Positions 13,501 to 25,500 of a DNA stretch of 64,000 bases are shown piece after piece. Origin of the DNA: Haemonchus contortus. Its lineage: Eukaryota; Nematoda; Chromadorea; Rhabditida; Trichostrongylidae. Numbering within the stretch: position 1 is the stretch's first letter; the number at the start of each line of letters is the position of its first letter. The DNA is taken from assembly GCA_000469685.2 (NCBI GenBank), contig LS997563.1, forward strand, positions 5,624,937 to 5,688,936. The letters run 5' to 3'. The notes under the pieces were generated by a model, which worked only from the letters and a program-made list of their open reading frames with translations, had not been told where the DNA came from and made no database searches. The position numbers and the translations under genes were made by a program.

Positions 13501-14046
13501 CTTTGGAAGATCTCTCCCTCATCTGTCGGTTGAAGACCTTTGTTGACTGGAAAATTTCTATCCTTCTCTTCAAATACACATCATGTCACTCCTACGACAC
13601 GATTGTGGGGTACTGAAGAAGGAAGTTTATCTATGATGATTGCACTAATGAATTTACACCACTCCACTGCCTTCCTCCACACTCTTCCCTTATCTCTTAT
13701 CCTCTCCTTTCGTCGCTAGACATTCGCATATAAACTACCGAGGAGGATTTGAAATCATGCCTGAGGTCGCCTAAACAAAATAATATTTAGGGAGAAGTGA
13801 GAGGAAAAACTGGAGATGGAGAATGGGAAATGAACAATGGTGGCACACGAAACCGTTGTGTTCTCCCCGGAACAAGATCTCAGATTCTTAGCTAGCCTGA
13901 AAACAATCCTATGCGTTCCGCTCATTGTTTTCGGATGGTTTTATAAGTATGAGCATGTTAACAAGTGCAAAGGAGGCTGACGAAATTGTATCAATTGCCA
14001 GGTACATCACGAGAAGGAGTCGGCAATAAACGAATGGGATAAGTAG
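10507..14046 (+). pseudogene. SLC6/SNF transporter copy B, 3'-half pseudogene
   Basis: Only the part downstream of TM6 survives. The TM7 exon (10507-10633) is intact and has the same length as in copy A. The TM8 exon from 10909 lacks one base in its first third, giving a frameshift. The next exon (from about 11089) is open. The TM9-10 exon near 12410 has lost its acceptor (TTTTTCAG became TTTTTCAA) and one more base. The exon at 12930 lacks its first bases. The TM12 exon at 13125 contains an internal duplication of TAGCTACCCATGATCACAAC with flanks. The penultimate exon ends in a premature TAA (13403). The short last exon (14002-14046) is still open. These varied lesions, including a lost splice site, mark a genuine pseudogene. 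Introns resemble those of copies A and D. Confidence 0.8.
11287..11660. mobile_element. One-ended MITE fragment
   Basis: Starts TTAAAGGTACAGTTCAC and continues ATTTTGGGATACCC, matching the left end of the element at 45668 (TTAAAGGCACAGTTTACGATAG then TTTTGGGTAATCCC). I could not find the matching right end, so the element is truncated or too diverged. The right border given is arbitrary. It lies in an intron of pseudogene copy B. Confidence 0.45.
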
Positions 14047-14549
14047 AAGAGAATCCCGTGATTTCATTGAAGTAGATATTTAGATAGATAGATACGATAG
14101 ATTGACGAAATAAAATGCATTAAGTAGTAGTAGAAGAAGAAGAAGTTAGTTAATCAATCAGCACTGATTATTCAGTTACGAATGAACTGTTGAATGATCG
14201 GCCATCTTTCCCTTTTTGCTATTTCAGACTAAGGCGAGGAGAGCGTCACCACAAGTGTGGGCCTTAAACCAGGATCGCGACAGATATCAGCTCAGTCTAG
14301 TCATGTCATTCATGACTTGGAGACAATTAAGCTTGTATGGGAGCAAGGACACCGATTTCTCATCGACTGGTTTTAGCGATGCACTATAGGAATGGAGTAT
14401 GCTTTCAAGGTCACCACCACTCTAGACGGGAGTGCAATGATGGAAGCTCCCAAAAAGGGAGTGGTCAATGCCTAAAAAACTTGTGCTCCTTGTGCTCTCT
14501 TCGAGCCTATCACAGTGTGGCCTCAGTGTTTGTCATATTTTATAGGTCC

Positions 14550-15060
14550 CACAATGTCGTGGATGGCCCACTCTACGATCTACTACTGAATGGTATTGAA
14601 TGGATGATATCGTTAGTAGCTGGACGCATTCAAGGTCGCCCCATATGCTCGTTTTCTCTTCGTGATTTTGTTTCCAGTTTGCCTGACTCCGAAGACCACT
14701 CATTGAACTCACCTTGAGGATATACCCCCTCTTCTGTTTGAAATGTTTGTATTGGGTTTATTTTCTCTTCTGCTTGCTTACTATTTTATTTCAAATTCAA
14801 AGGTGTCGTGGATGGCCTCCTCCACAATCGACTACTGCAGGATTTGGCGGGAAGCAGAGTTTGTCGGGCAAAGATGGTCCAAAAGAAGTCCAAGACAGAC
14901 GGTTTCCTCGCCCCCTTCTTACATTTGTCACGAGTTCGCTTAATGTTATTTTGGTCCATGTATTGTAACTGGTCCTAATTACCCAAGTTTGAGGTTAATA
15001 AATTGCTGTGCTTTGGCCGTCGATATACACACACATCACAATCCGCGTGGCAAAAGGCGA
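14550..15060 (+). repeat. Dispersed repeat carrying an SL1-like sequence, copy 1
   Basis: This about 510-base block matches, in opposite orientation, 23695-24235. Shared landmarks in order are GTCGTGGATGGCCCACTC, TTATTGAATGGATGATATC (diverged), a second GTCGTGGATGGCC, GCAGGATTTGGCGGGA, CATGTATTGT, the SL1-like 14971-14993, then GTTAATAA and CTGTGCTTTGGCCGTC. Short ORFs such as 14337-14717 and 14743-14943 run through it but match nothing I know and are not preserved in the second copy. No terminal inverted repeats were recognised, so the element class is unknown. Confidence 0.65.
14971..14993 (+). other. SL1 spliced-leader-like sequence
   Basis: GGTCC followed by TAATTACCCAAGTTTGAG. The last 18 bases are identical to the end of the nematode SL1 leader (GGTTTAATTACCCAAGTTTGAG). 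It is followed by GT, the base pair expected at the SL RNA splice donor. The downstream bases do not match the rest of an SL1 RNA, and I see no Sm site in its normal place, so it is not called as a functional SL RNA gene. Confidence 0.6.
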
Positions 15061-15832
15061 CACACACAAGGTGTCTTGCAGCCCGGTGAACAGGGTTCTA
15101 CCACCACATGTGGGGTAGTTGAGGCGAAGAGGTCGCCCCAGCAGAGAGTCTCCTTATAACAATGAATGAGCAGCGGTCTTACCACCGTCTTGGTGCTCAG
15201 TCATTAATGTCGCCTTATTCTTGTTCATTAATGACAGTCAAATCTTGAACAATCGAATAAAATGTAGACGAACTTCTCACAGCTGAAAACTAAATTTCAC
15301 TGCGAATTTTAATCACGCCCATTTGTAGGTCACGCTGTGGACAGGAACAGATCCATAACTGACAAATGTGATGCAAAGTGAATTGATTCTGATCGGATTC
15401 GATCTTTGATCATAAACTACAATGTTGTCTAGGGAACCAATAGAACTGATGTTCTCGTCAGTTTTGACGTTCTTTTCGGATCTTTTGGACTTCCTTATCT
15501 GAGATGGAAAATTTTCAAAAACAAGGACCCAATCTATTCAACTTATTCGAAAATATGTAGGAATCGAGTCGCGTAAATTTAGCTTCCGTCTTTTCTTGAT
15601 AGATCAATCAGTGGCATACAAGCCTGGCCGTATGATAGGGCTGGCTGTTACACCAGATATCCCTGAGAGACAGGGCATAACTTGCATACGCGTTCCTATC
15701 CAGGTACGATTACGAGTTAGTGTCAAACGCATTGCCCAAACATTTCGAGTGCGGACTCCTTGTTCAATTCCACGCCCCATGGCTACGGTACACCTAAACA
15801 GCTCCATATTTTTGAATGAATTTCCTATTTCG

Positions 15833-16124
15833 CTCCATCCATTACCTTCTTAACCTTTCCACAAGCGTTCAGTACTATGCCTGTTCCCATACTATTCGCA
15901 TTCTTATTGTTCTTCATGCTTTTTCTTCTGGAAACTAGCAGTTATTTCGGTAAGTGTATTGATATCTTTGTGAGTGGTTTTCAAAACAGACGAGTACAGG
16001 CACAACTCAGACAGCAGTCATCAACTGACTAATGAGTTCCTGGTCCGCGAAGATGGAAGTGAGCGGTCGCCATAGGTCTCCGTTTATTCTGCCTGTGATG
16101 CGTTGGCAGGAAGTAACAACTGGC
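15833..16124 (+). pseudogene. SLC6/SNF transporter copy C, two-exon relic
   Basis: 15833-15949 is a TM8 exon of exactly the same 117-base length as in copies A and D and still open: it reads ITFLTFPQAFSTMP, then FAFLLFFMLFLL, then SSYF, with a GTAAGT donor. Its acceptor is CG instead of AG. From 16000, after a CAG, the next exon starts GTTQTAVIN and then loses frame where copy A has [12 protein letters not shown]; the pieces TNEF and RRW are still visible in other frames. I found no other exons of this copy around it. It is more diverged from A and D than B is, so it is probably an older duplicate. The right end is approximate. Confidence 0.65.
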
Positions 16125-16590
16125 AAATTCTGAACTGAATAACCAATCGGACTTTAAACACTTCCCAGATCAGTGCTATTCGCTTTGATCTGGAAGGTTC
16201 ACTTCGTGTAGGATTATGACTGGGGTGATTCGATCCAGATTTTATGATCAAGCCACTACAACTGCAATGGAGATCCATTCTGCCTCTCTTGCGAAAACAA
16301 AGGCTTTGGAATAAATATTCAGTATCTACCAATGCCATCTCAGTCCGGTTTCTACTGGTAGCTGTTTCTCAACTCTATCGGTGGCATTACCGTACTCATC
16401 CTGTGCCTCATAGACCTTTCTACAATATATGTTTACGTAACAAGCAATAGAACTCACAGTACCTAATTTTTCCCTTTCTTCCAGCCACTGTAATTTCAGA
16501 TAGATCGAATTTAAATTGCAATATACGAACCTTGGCTACCGTAAAAGCCGATTGACAAGACTCTTCGGTACCTCTTCATAAGTCAGTGCA

Positions 16591-17200
16591 TTTCAAAAGT
16601 ATGTGCCCACTCAACATTTTGTTTTCTTTGGGAATGCCACTGCTTTCTGTAACCTGTGACCTTCACCATTCGATTCCTTGTATGCGATAACCTACGAACA
16701 CTTTCTTTGAGAAAACATCGCAGCTGCTAACACAATTCTTTATTGAAGAAAAATTTTTCCTCCGTTTCAAAAGTATGTGCACACTTAGCAAAAAACAAAA
16801 ATATAACCAAGATCAGAAACCAATAGGGCCTCCTAAATTCCTGTAAGGATTATCGACTACGAGGAGTCGCTTGACAATGGTTTCGCTACGGTAGGTTCTT
16901 TAGTTATCTTTGAAATGAATAATTCTGAGTGTGCACATACTTTTGAAACTTCAACAGAGCCGCTCTTTTTCATGCAGTGCTAGATTCATTCGAGACCCTG
17001 GCAGCTATCGCTCACAACCTATTCTTGGCCGTACTCGTATTTTGACTGCTCGGGATAACAGGAGAATAGCTCGCCTTGTGGCGAATACTTCTTTCTTTGT
17101 GAGTCAGATCCGAGCTCAGATGGGTTTATCAGCCTCGCGTACGACGGTTTGGCGATACTTTTTCTCTGATTTTTTGGGAAAAATCAGAAAAGAAGTATGA
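16591..17200 (+). mobile_element. Tc1-like transposon fragments and inverted ends
   Basis: TTTCAAAAGTATGTGC occurs at 16591 and 16765 in the same orientation, and inverted at about 16931-16949 (GTGCACATACTTTTGAAAC). 16764-16949 is therefore a 186-base miniature element. Directly after it, 16950-17170 encodes a piece of a Tc1-type transposase N-terminal DNA-binding region (LGRTRILTARDNRRIARLV, then SQIRAQMGLSASRTTVWRY), resembling the second helix-turn-helix. The catalytic domain is missing: RTE sequence begins at about 17205. Confidence 0.65.
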
Positions 17201-17204
17201 CTGC

Positions 17205-18340
17205 CGTCTTAGTGTTCGTTCGACGTCCCACGGAATCTAACCGGTGACCGTCCTGGTCCAACGGTCATCACTATGTCGCATAACGTGTCAAGTCCACCTA
17301 ACCTTCAATTTCTTGGTGTTTTATTCAACAGCATTCCTGATCTTGACAGAACTCGGAACTCCGAATTCTCTTCTGAACTTGCGTGTGTAGGGGAATTCCA
17401 AGCATCATTCTTTCTTTCCGTTTACTGACACTGATCGCATGCTCATCCTGCTGTCGTAGAGTCCTAGTGTCCAAAGCGTCAGTCAAAGCAGAAATGGCAG
17501 CAGTGTCGAAGCGCGAAGCCGTATGTTCTTTGTCTTCCTGACTACTGTGTTTCCTTCTGCTCACCTCTAGAGCAGGGTCATTCACTGACTTGAATGACTT
17601 CCCTACGTAGATACACATAGCTAGAGCATGCGGAGATATTCATTCCGTCTAGCGTAAAAGGAGCATCAGGTAGCAGTCAGTTTTTCATGGCCACCGTCTT
17701 CGTTGAGGTCAGTCTCAAGCTGATCTTTCTACAAGTACTGACCAAGTTTCTACGAGCACTGTCAAACTTGGTCAGTACTTGCTCCGCCACCTCGATCTTC
17801 GGTGCTATAAGCACGAAGTCTTCTGCAAGGCGGAGACGATATAAGTAGCGGCCGTCCACCTTCTCTCCTTTGCCTTTTCATCATATGACGCATGAGGTTC
17901 TCGAGAGGGGCACTGAAAAGTCTAGGCGAGATGGTATAGCCCTGTCGAACCCCTCTCTTCACGTGATGACGACCGCCTCACAGATGGCCGAATCCTGGTT
18001 GTGAAGTCGTTGTATAGCTCACGAAGCATCCTTATATATTCAGCAGGGAAACCCTGGATGCCTAGGAGTTCAATGACCGTTTTTGTTGATCATCAAAGGC
18101 TTCCTCCAAATCGATGAATGGAAGATATAGTGGCATTTTGCACTATCGCGATACTGCATTGAGTCTTTTGAGTGTTTGTGCCAATCCTGTTCAGGATGAC
18201 GTCTGTGAAAAGCTTGTAGAAGACAGACACTAGGCAGATTGGGAGATTGTTGCCAATATCGAGTTACATAATTTTTCGAGATCAAACAGAATCCGCAATC
18301 ATCAAGATAATCAACATCGTTATCTAGGACACATACTCGC
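17205..18340 (-). mobile_element. RTE-type LINE fragment (reverse transcriptase, inactivated)
   Basis: Read on the minus strand from 18340 down, the order of blocks is that of an RTE reverse transcriptase: a piece like PICLLSVFYKLF and DVILNRIGTNTQ, then FIDLEEAFDD, then GFPAEYIRMLRELYNDFT, then KRGVRQGYTISPRLFSAPLE, then LRLAEDFVLIAP, then RKQDEHAISV-like and MLGIPLHTQVQK segments, and finally DDRWTRTVTG. The catalytic FADD motif has become LAED, and the blocks lie in different frames, so the element is dead. It is 5' truncated in the usual LINE manner. Confidence 0.8.
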
Positions 18341-18409
18341 ACTTCGGCAAGGCAACTTCCCGACATGTTTTTTTTCTATGATTCCGGCTGCTACACAAAA
18401 AGAATCTGT

Positions 18410-18740
18410 CTATTCGATGTTTAAGTTAACGACGGTCACCGAACTTTTTATCCTTCTGACGGTGCTTCGATGCTCCGAATAGGTGATAATTGGAGCAGAT
18501 TGTTGAGTAATCCGGGTCTGGCAATACTTGCTATGCTGATTCCTTGATTTTTGAAGTGTTCCGTATGTGAGCATGCATCATCAGGGAGTAGAAAAGCATT
18601 AGGTCTTCAAGGCGTAGTCGTCGGCATGACATTGGTCACTTTTCAAAAGTGACTAGTGTAGACTGTAGCCGACACCTTAATGCCAGTGTCGAGCAGCTTC
18701 CAAACAGATTATTCCAGCCCGATGGTCGACGACTAGGCAG
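18410..18740 (-). mobile_element. Mariner relic related to 9.8-10.1 kb
   Basis: Bases 18420-18720 align with 9850-10085 (both share ACGACGGTCA, GCTCCGA then AGGTGATAAT, GGCATGAC, TTTTCAAAA, GACTAGT then TAGA). Like the other copy, it corresponds to the C-terminal part of a mariner transposase on the minus strand, broken by stops. Confidence 0.5.
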
Positions 18741-19835
18741 ACCTTCTCTCAAAAATGTCCTTTAGAGACAATGCGCTTGTGCAACCGGAATGGTGTCGAA
18801 TAGAGAACAGCATCTTCCTTTAACTCAGCGCAGATGTTCAACTCAGTGGCTCTGTGAATGTAATAATAGAAAGTAAGTGGCATGTTAGCTTGATCCATTA
18901 TGGAGTTCAGTGGCTCAATTCCTTTCACAAAGCCCTTTTGTGACACTCTCTTCGAGTCCCTCGAGAACATTTTATAACAACCAGGTGCAAAAACATTCGA
19001 GAGGTGTTCCGGTTTCTTCTCAAAGAAACATGTTCGAGGTGTTCCAGGGACTGTATAACTTTACATAGTGTTTATGTTACATATAATTAAGTGTGATATT
19101 ATAAGACGTCTTGAATGAAATGGTTGAAAGTTGAGAAGTTTTCTTTTTTTCCTATGACCACAGTTATAAATGACGACTACTGATTTTAATATCGACACTA
19201 ATGATGTAAAGAATGTTCCTCATTCACGTCTTTATTTATTATCATTAACACTCATGACAATTCATCATGGCAATATAGTCGTGTAGAAACTAATTAATGC
19301 CAAGGAAAACCTATGAACGTAACTTTCATCATCTGTATGGGTTTAATAATCAAGTCACATCCATACCGTACGTTTCACGAGATTTGAACGTGACCCATGC
19401 TGGATACATTTTCCAATTTTAACCACCTTCGTGTTATAAAAGGTCAAATCTTTCGGTGTTAATCTTCCCAATTTTAGGATGCGCCCAGCATTTGACTTTC
19501 ATTCAAAACCGTGGTAACTGAATGGGTATGTATCCTATGAAACCATTTGCGGTGGTTCATCGATTCAAGAGTCAGTGCCTCGGTCCTTCCATCTGACTCT
19601 GATATTAATCGATCGGCCTCGGAGGAGTGAGAAGCTTTGTCAGCCTGGGCGAGTAACGATCCGCGATTCTACCCACCGATCATGTGGATAGTATACCATG
19701 CGTGGGTGTCCAGACACGCACTTCGCAGATCTGTTCCTGCGTTAATAACCACTCACTCCGTCTGAACCGTTGTTTCGCAGAAAAAAAAAACGAGATTGAC
19801 AAAAAAATTCAGTCTTCTCCTCTTCAGAGTGGGGC

Positions 19836-20090
19836 GGAGATGGTGTAATGGCAAGTGGTACCCTTCACACACGCATGGTCATGAGCTCGAATCCCGAATT
19901 GATATGCGCCTGGACCAATCAACCGTCCATCCCACAGGAGTCGGTCTAATGGTACCAGACTTGTTCTGGAAGATGAAAGCACTGACTTGTACGTCGGCTG
20001 GTCACCGCAAAACATTGTGTAGGCCACATACATACATACGCCTTCAAACGCCACTAGGATTCTGAGTGAAGGTGGGGCCCATCCCTACGA
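19836..20090 (+). repeat. tRNA-derived SINE-like element, copy 1
   Basis: The head looks like a tRNA with internal Pol III boxes: GGTGTAATGGCAAGTGG (A-box region) and GAGCTCGAATCCC (B box) about 35 bases further on. The body contains AGCACTGACTTGTACGTCGG, AGGCCACATAC and CGCCTTCAAACGCCACTAGG, which recur in three other places in this window. It is not a working tRNA: no cloverleaf or anticodon arm can be drawn. Confidence 0.6.
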
Positions 20091-21232
20091 CGAGATTGAA
20101 CAACGCCTTAAGACCCACTCTTCGACATTAGACTTCACCTTTCAAAATGGACTAAAGCAGAATTTTGGAATTCGACCCAGTGAAAACGCGAGGAATTCTA
20201 GATGAGATCTCACTTTCTGCATTCAAAAGAGAATGGTATTCGAAGCAGCCGATGAATGTGAATACCAGTTTGTTGAAGGACCTAAATGTGATTGACATTG
20301 ATTAGAACTTGTCGACAAACATGTGTCATTATTATCGGGTTTTTTAGCCCTCAATTGATGTCCCTCCTTTCCGTTGCTCTTTGCTTTGAAGTGCCTATTT
20401 TTCAAGTACCGCGGGCCTCCTTACGTTTCTAGTGGGAGTACGGAGTTACCTAAGAGTTGGTACCGCTGCGCATTAGCTGCTTTGCGATGTTGGCTTAGGA
20501 ATGTAGTAGGGTTTGATTGGTTACATGAGCACTAGCATCACTGTCTTTCTTCATCACTATATCGTACCCTTTCGAATATCCTCTTCACCCTCCCATTTCA
20601 CCTTCCGCCCAGCTCCCAAATCCCTTCCCCTTTCCTTCCTCCTCTCTTTCCCATATACAAAGCAACTAATGATCAGCTGGAATTTCGATTGGTTATTTGA
20701 TGAGTTCCTCTTCAAAAAATCGATATGATTTCTCGATGCTCAACATTTTGTCTCGGCTCTCCTCTGTCGGGTGGGGTTCTCTGAAGGAATAAACACAGTG
20801 TGCCACCATCAAATAAGTTACGGTCGTTTTGCAGTTTTCTTTGGATTCTGTGTGGGGTATTCATGAAAAATGGTGAATCAGCAGAAGTGATGTAATGCGG
20901 GGACCCATAATTCATATAATCCTTCACAAATCCATTTGATGATACCTAGAAACCGGATGTGAACTGTTTGAGGTTACCAATTATTCGTCATAGAAATAAA
21001 TGATGGGTGTCTGATGCCAGAATTATTCCATCCATTCCTGCTCTTATTCGTTTTAGCAGATGTCCTTCTTAATTTTACGCTGACAAGAACAAAATGCATC
21101 TAGAAACTTTCCAATTATTTGATTATTTGATAATTTCCAAAATTCCGTATTTCATAAATTAAAAAATCTTAAGTAGGTGACCGCTGATTTTTGTTGACGA
21201 GCGGTTAACACTCCTCATTATCATTAGTTGGA

Positions 21233-21730
21233 GTGGGTATCAATCACTTTAACAATCGAACCGTTTTTCAATTCGGTCCGAAAAAATTTTGTTTTGGACG
21301 AGTGGTCATACTGAGAAGCAAAATAAGACCGATTTATAAGCGCTCGTGCTTTTGTAATACAGTAATCCCGCCGATGCAACCACGTGGCTACCTCACTCAC
21401 CCTATCCGTGCCTTGTCCGAATCCCTTTCCCATCTCGTCGTATGTGTGAAGGGCTTGTGGTCGTCCAGCATCTCATCCATTGCACTGTGTGGGGTTACTG
21501 TAACACAAATTCTTTGAACTACAGGATGGTTCTGATAATTTGAAAGAGTACTGTACCGCTAAAAGGTTCGTGATAACTTTTACCTGAGACCATTTGGGAG
21601 AACGTTTATTAATAATTCAAAAGCAATACAGGTCCCCAAGTCGGTGGGATTTCGTAATACAATAATCTGTCGACATAGCCAGGCGACTACCCCTTCACAC
21701 ATCCCTTTCTTGCCCTAGGCCTTTTTTCAA
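21233..21730. repeat. Short diverged repeat pair
   Basis: Segments 21350-21400 and 21650-21700 share TAATACA then TAATC and a GGC(T/G)ACTACC-like core flanked by CCTCAC or CCTTCAC. This suggests two diverged copies of one dispersed repeat. No coding potential was recognised. Confidence 0.3.
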
Positions 21731-21759
21731 TGCGCCGTCTAGATGCCGAGTTTTCGATC

Positions 21760-22115
21760 ATCTAGCGTCTTACCCATTTTATTGTGTACTCCTTCTTCTC
21801 CCTAGCGTTTATCCCACGCCGTCGCAGGGTCCGCTGTTTTTCTCAGCCGTCTCCGTTTCATTCTATCCACGGCATCTTCTGCTGTCACCTTGGCTTAGGC
21901 GAGGTCCTTCCTGATCACGTTCGCCATCTCTTCTTTGGGGCTCCTCGTGGTCGCTTACCTTGACACTAGAACTCCATTGCTTCCCTTATCAGAGGGCTCT
22001 CTGGTTTTCTTAGTACATGCCCAAACCATCGCAGGCGCTGCTCTCTCATCTTCAGTTGAACTGGGGCTGTTTGCATAGCCGCCCTGACGTCTTCATTTCT
22101 GACCCGAGAAAGCCG
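21760..22115 (-). mobile_element. RTE LINE 3' tail fragment
   Basis: The minus strand encodes the typical RTE C-terminal segment VRNEDVRAAMQTAPVQLKMR, EQRLRWFGHVLRKPESP, IREAMEF, then broken pieces of the basic tail. The same segment is present at 63700-64000, with about 80 percent matching by eye. The 149-residue plus-strand ORF 22017-22466 overlaps it antisense and is not a gene. Confidence 0.75.
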
Positions 22116-22575
22116 CGTCTAGCTGCAGGCCCATCTGAGTATTCTCATCTAGGCGAAGTGGAGCTATCCTTCATGGGCTTTACTCACGGGCCAACACTCG
22201 CTGCCTTAGAGCATCGTGGGCCTTACCACTACATTGTGCACGGTAACACAAATTCTTTAAACCGCAAAATCTGTCTTGTGAATTCAATGATCACTGTACT
22301 GGTAGAGAATTTCAATTCATTTCCCAAGCACGGTCCAATGCTGAATGTTATGCCGGTCGCCGTAAACACTCAAGTGAGCTGGCTGGTATCCTTTGTGGAC
22401 GAAGAGTGCACTACAGAACCCCCATATGCAGGATTTCTCCTCAGTGTGGATAATATTTCTAAATAAAGAAGCTTTTCTGTAAAGGGCTAATCATCACTAT
22501 CCCGGATGTCTCTCTTGCGGAATAATTCTACTTAGAGTGAGCAGAATAACATCTTCCTGACAAGTTTCCTTTTAG

Positions 22576-25500
22576 GATGACTGCGGATCAATCTCGAGGA
22601 GCATGGGGGAACCAACTTCACTTCATTCTTACTTGTATTAGTTTCTCTGTTGGATTGGGTAATCTGTGGAGATTTCCGGCAACTGCTTATGAAAACGGAG
22701 GAGGTAATCAGTGTTGGCCTTTTGTCGATTGATTCATCTCACTTAGTGCAATTGCGTGATTGTCCTAACTGTTTACCGAACAACACACCCTACTGAGTTT
22801 GACCTTACGTGGGATAAACTTGTTTTGTTCGAGAATTGCAACTGTTCTCGCCGGGAGCGCTCATGCTCTATGAGGGAGCGTCCGTAATCTGCGAATTTTC
22901 AGCGGTGTTCGTCATACCATATGTGATTTGCTCGTACTCGTTGGTCTCCCATGCCTCTATCTGGAATTTCTTATCGGACAACTTACTCAAGCTGGTCCCT
23001 CTAAAGCCTTCCGATATTTCATACCAGCTTCGCAAGGTGAGAGGCTTTTCCTGAATTGTCTTCAAGGGTTCTGGGATGTAAGTTCTAATCCCTGAGAAAG
23101 GGCACATCACCTATTACACGCGTGTGGAAGTTCGAATCACGAATTGGTACTGACCAGAGTCAACCAAGACTTTCATCTCTCCGAAGATGGTCGTCGTGGA
23201 GGATGAAATCACTGATTTATATAGTTCACATGCGCATTCAATACATCACTAAGATTCTCATGGAAAGTCTTGGAGGTCCTCCTTGACGACTTCATTGGTG
23301 CCGGGAACTTAATGATTCTTTCATTTCGACTAGATCGACTTGGCTATGAGCCATAAAAGCACTGCAATCTTCAGGTGTTGGGTGGACAATGTCTATAATA
23401 AGCGTCTCAGTTGGAATCTACTATAATGTTGTAGTAGCATGGTGCCTTTTGTATATTTTTGATGTCATCACACTTCAATCGGGTAAATGGACGTCATGTA
23501 ATAACTTCTGGAACACTAAAAGTGAGTTATAATAGATTTAGCTGGCTTAACACAATAAAAGTCGAGTCGAGATTGGTTAGGGAACCTACCGGCTTACCGG
23601 TGTAAGTGAGCACTACAACTCAACAGTTACTCGCAGAGTCCAATCGAACAAACATTTCTAACATTGAACACTTTGCTTCGGTAACTTAGGGCCTGTATCG
23701 ACTATTACCACACGTATTCTGATGTGCGTATAGAGACGGCCAAAGCACAGTAACTTATTAACCTCAAATTTGGGTAATTAAGTAAGCTAAGTGTAACAAG
23801 TCCAGTCAGTGTAGTATAAAAACCACAATATTAAACCGGTAACAATACATGAGCAAAAATAATAATTAATAACAGAATTACTAACAAATGGAAAAGGGGT
23901 GAGGTAGCCGTCTGACTCGAGCGCCTTTTATACCATCTTTTCCCGCCAAATCCTGCAGCAATCGTAGGCCATCCACGACACCTCAAATTTCACAAGGTTG
24001 GAAACGAGATAGTACGCAAGTAGAGGCAAAGACAAATCCAATACAAACAAAAGAAAGTGTCAACCTTCAAATTGGGTTTAATGGTCTTCAAAGTCATGCA
24101 AACTGGAAACAAAATCAGGAAGACGAAGCTAGAGCCTATAGATCTTTGATGCGTTCAACTACTAATGATATCATCCATTCAATAACATTAAGTAGTATAT
24201 CGTGGAGTGGGCCATCCACGACAGGGTCTTTTTGTGGCACGGAAAAAGGAATAGTGACGAAAATCCTATCGTAACCCTCCTATTAAACTCTTGTAGTCGA
24301 CAAATCACGGTGACCTGTCATCACTTTTCATTGTTTAACATAACTAATATGTGTCATTCTACATCAACTTTTTTTTGTTTGAAGGACTTTTCTGGCATAC
24401 AGCCTTGAAATAAAGGGGAATGAGCCTAAAATCAAGGATATAGCAAACTGAATAGTCGTTCCATCTTTAGAAAAGGCGATTCTGGGTTTATCTTAGCTAC
24501 GTTCCCTCATTGAGATCAGATGTCAAATAATCCTTCTTTGAGAAATAATGATTCATTGTTTACAGTGGAAATATAACGAAAATAAGGTACAGCTCTCGAG
24601 ATTTCATTTCTCAAGCATTTAAGAAGATGAATATGTAATTTTCAGATTGTAACGATGGCTCCATCTCCTCTTCGACTAGCAAAACTAATTCATCACTTGC
24701 TGCTCAAGAATTTTTTCGGTGAGCATCAAATCATTATTTCCTATAGAAAGCAGTATTTGTTCTGATGATATGCCAAAAAACAGCCGGGCCCATCCAGCTC
24801 AGCAAACACGACTTTGACATTACTAAACTGTTAAGGGGCTCATTTGATAAAACAGAACACTGGCCGAGCATACATTCCAGCCTTTCTGCAGTAGGCAAAA
24901 CTAATTGGATGCTTAAAACACCTGGAACAACGAGCTTACGAGCATTTTGCGCTAACCCACTCCAGGATTTTGAGTTAAATTCGCAGAAGATTATGTCTAG
25001 TGTCGTTACAAATTTCAAAGGATCACAGATCAGTTTCAGTTATCGATTGTTCATCGAAAATGCCGATGGTATGGAACGTGAAGGTGCTTTCAATTGGGAA
25101 ATATTTATTGCTTTGTCAATAACATGGCTTATAACGTGTCTTTGCCTAATCAAAGGAGTCTCAGTGATTGGAAGGATCTCGTACATAACTGCAACATTAC
25201 CATATATTATAATATGTAATTATCTTTACGGAACTTGGTTCTTGATTGATGTTGTGGCGCGCCTTTGATAGCAACTTGTTTTGAAGCGATAATGCTAGTT
25301 CGTGGCGTGACAATGGATGGTGCTAAAGGTGGCATCGAATATTTATTACACCCTGATATGAACAAATTGTGGACGTTGACAGTAAGTTACTGTTCAAAGT
25401 GTTAGGGATTTCCGGATCTTAGAATCTGATTCCATTTCAGACTTGGGTCGAAGCCGCAAAGCAGTTGTGTTTTAGTATCGGTATTGGTTATGGCGGTCTG

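Noticed and set aside
14337..14717. 126-residue plus-strand ORF as a possible gene
   Set aside because: Runs partly through a dispersed repeat whose other copy does not keep the frame; no known motif.
14971..15060. Functional SL1 RNA gene
   Set aside because: The leader has an altered start and the downstream part lacks the SL1 RNA stem-loops and Sm site.
19836..19910. Possible tRNA gene, because of A- and B-box-like sequences
   Set aside because: No cloverleaf stems, and the sequence continues into a repeated SINE body.
22017..22466. 149-residue plus-strand ORF
   Set aside because: The first part is antisense to an RTE LINE tail and the rest matches no family; no splice context.
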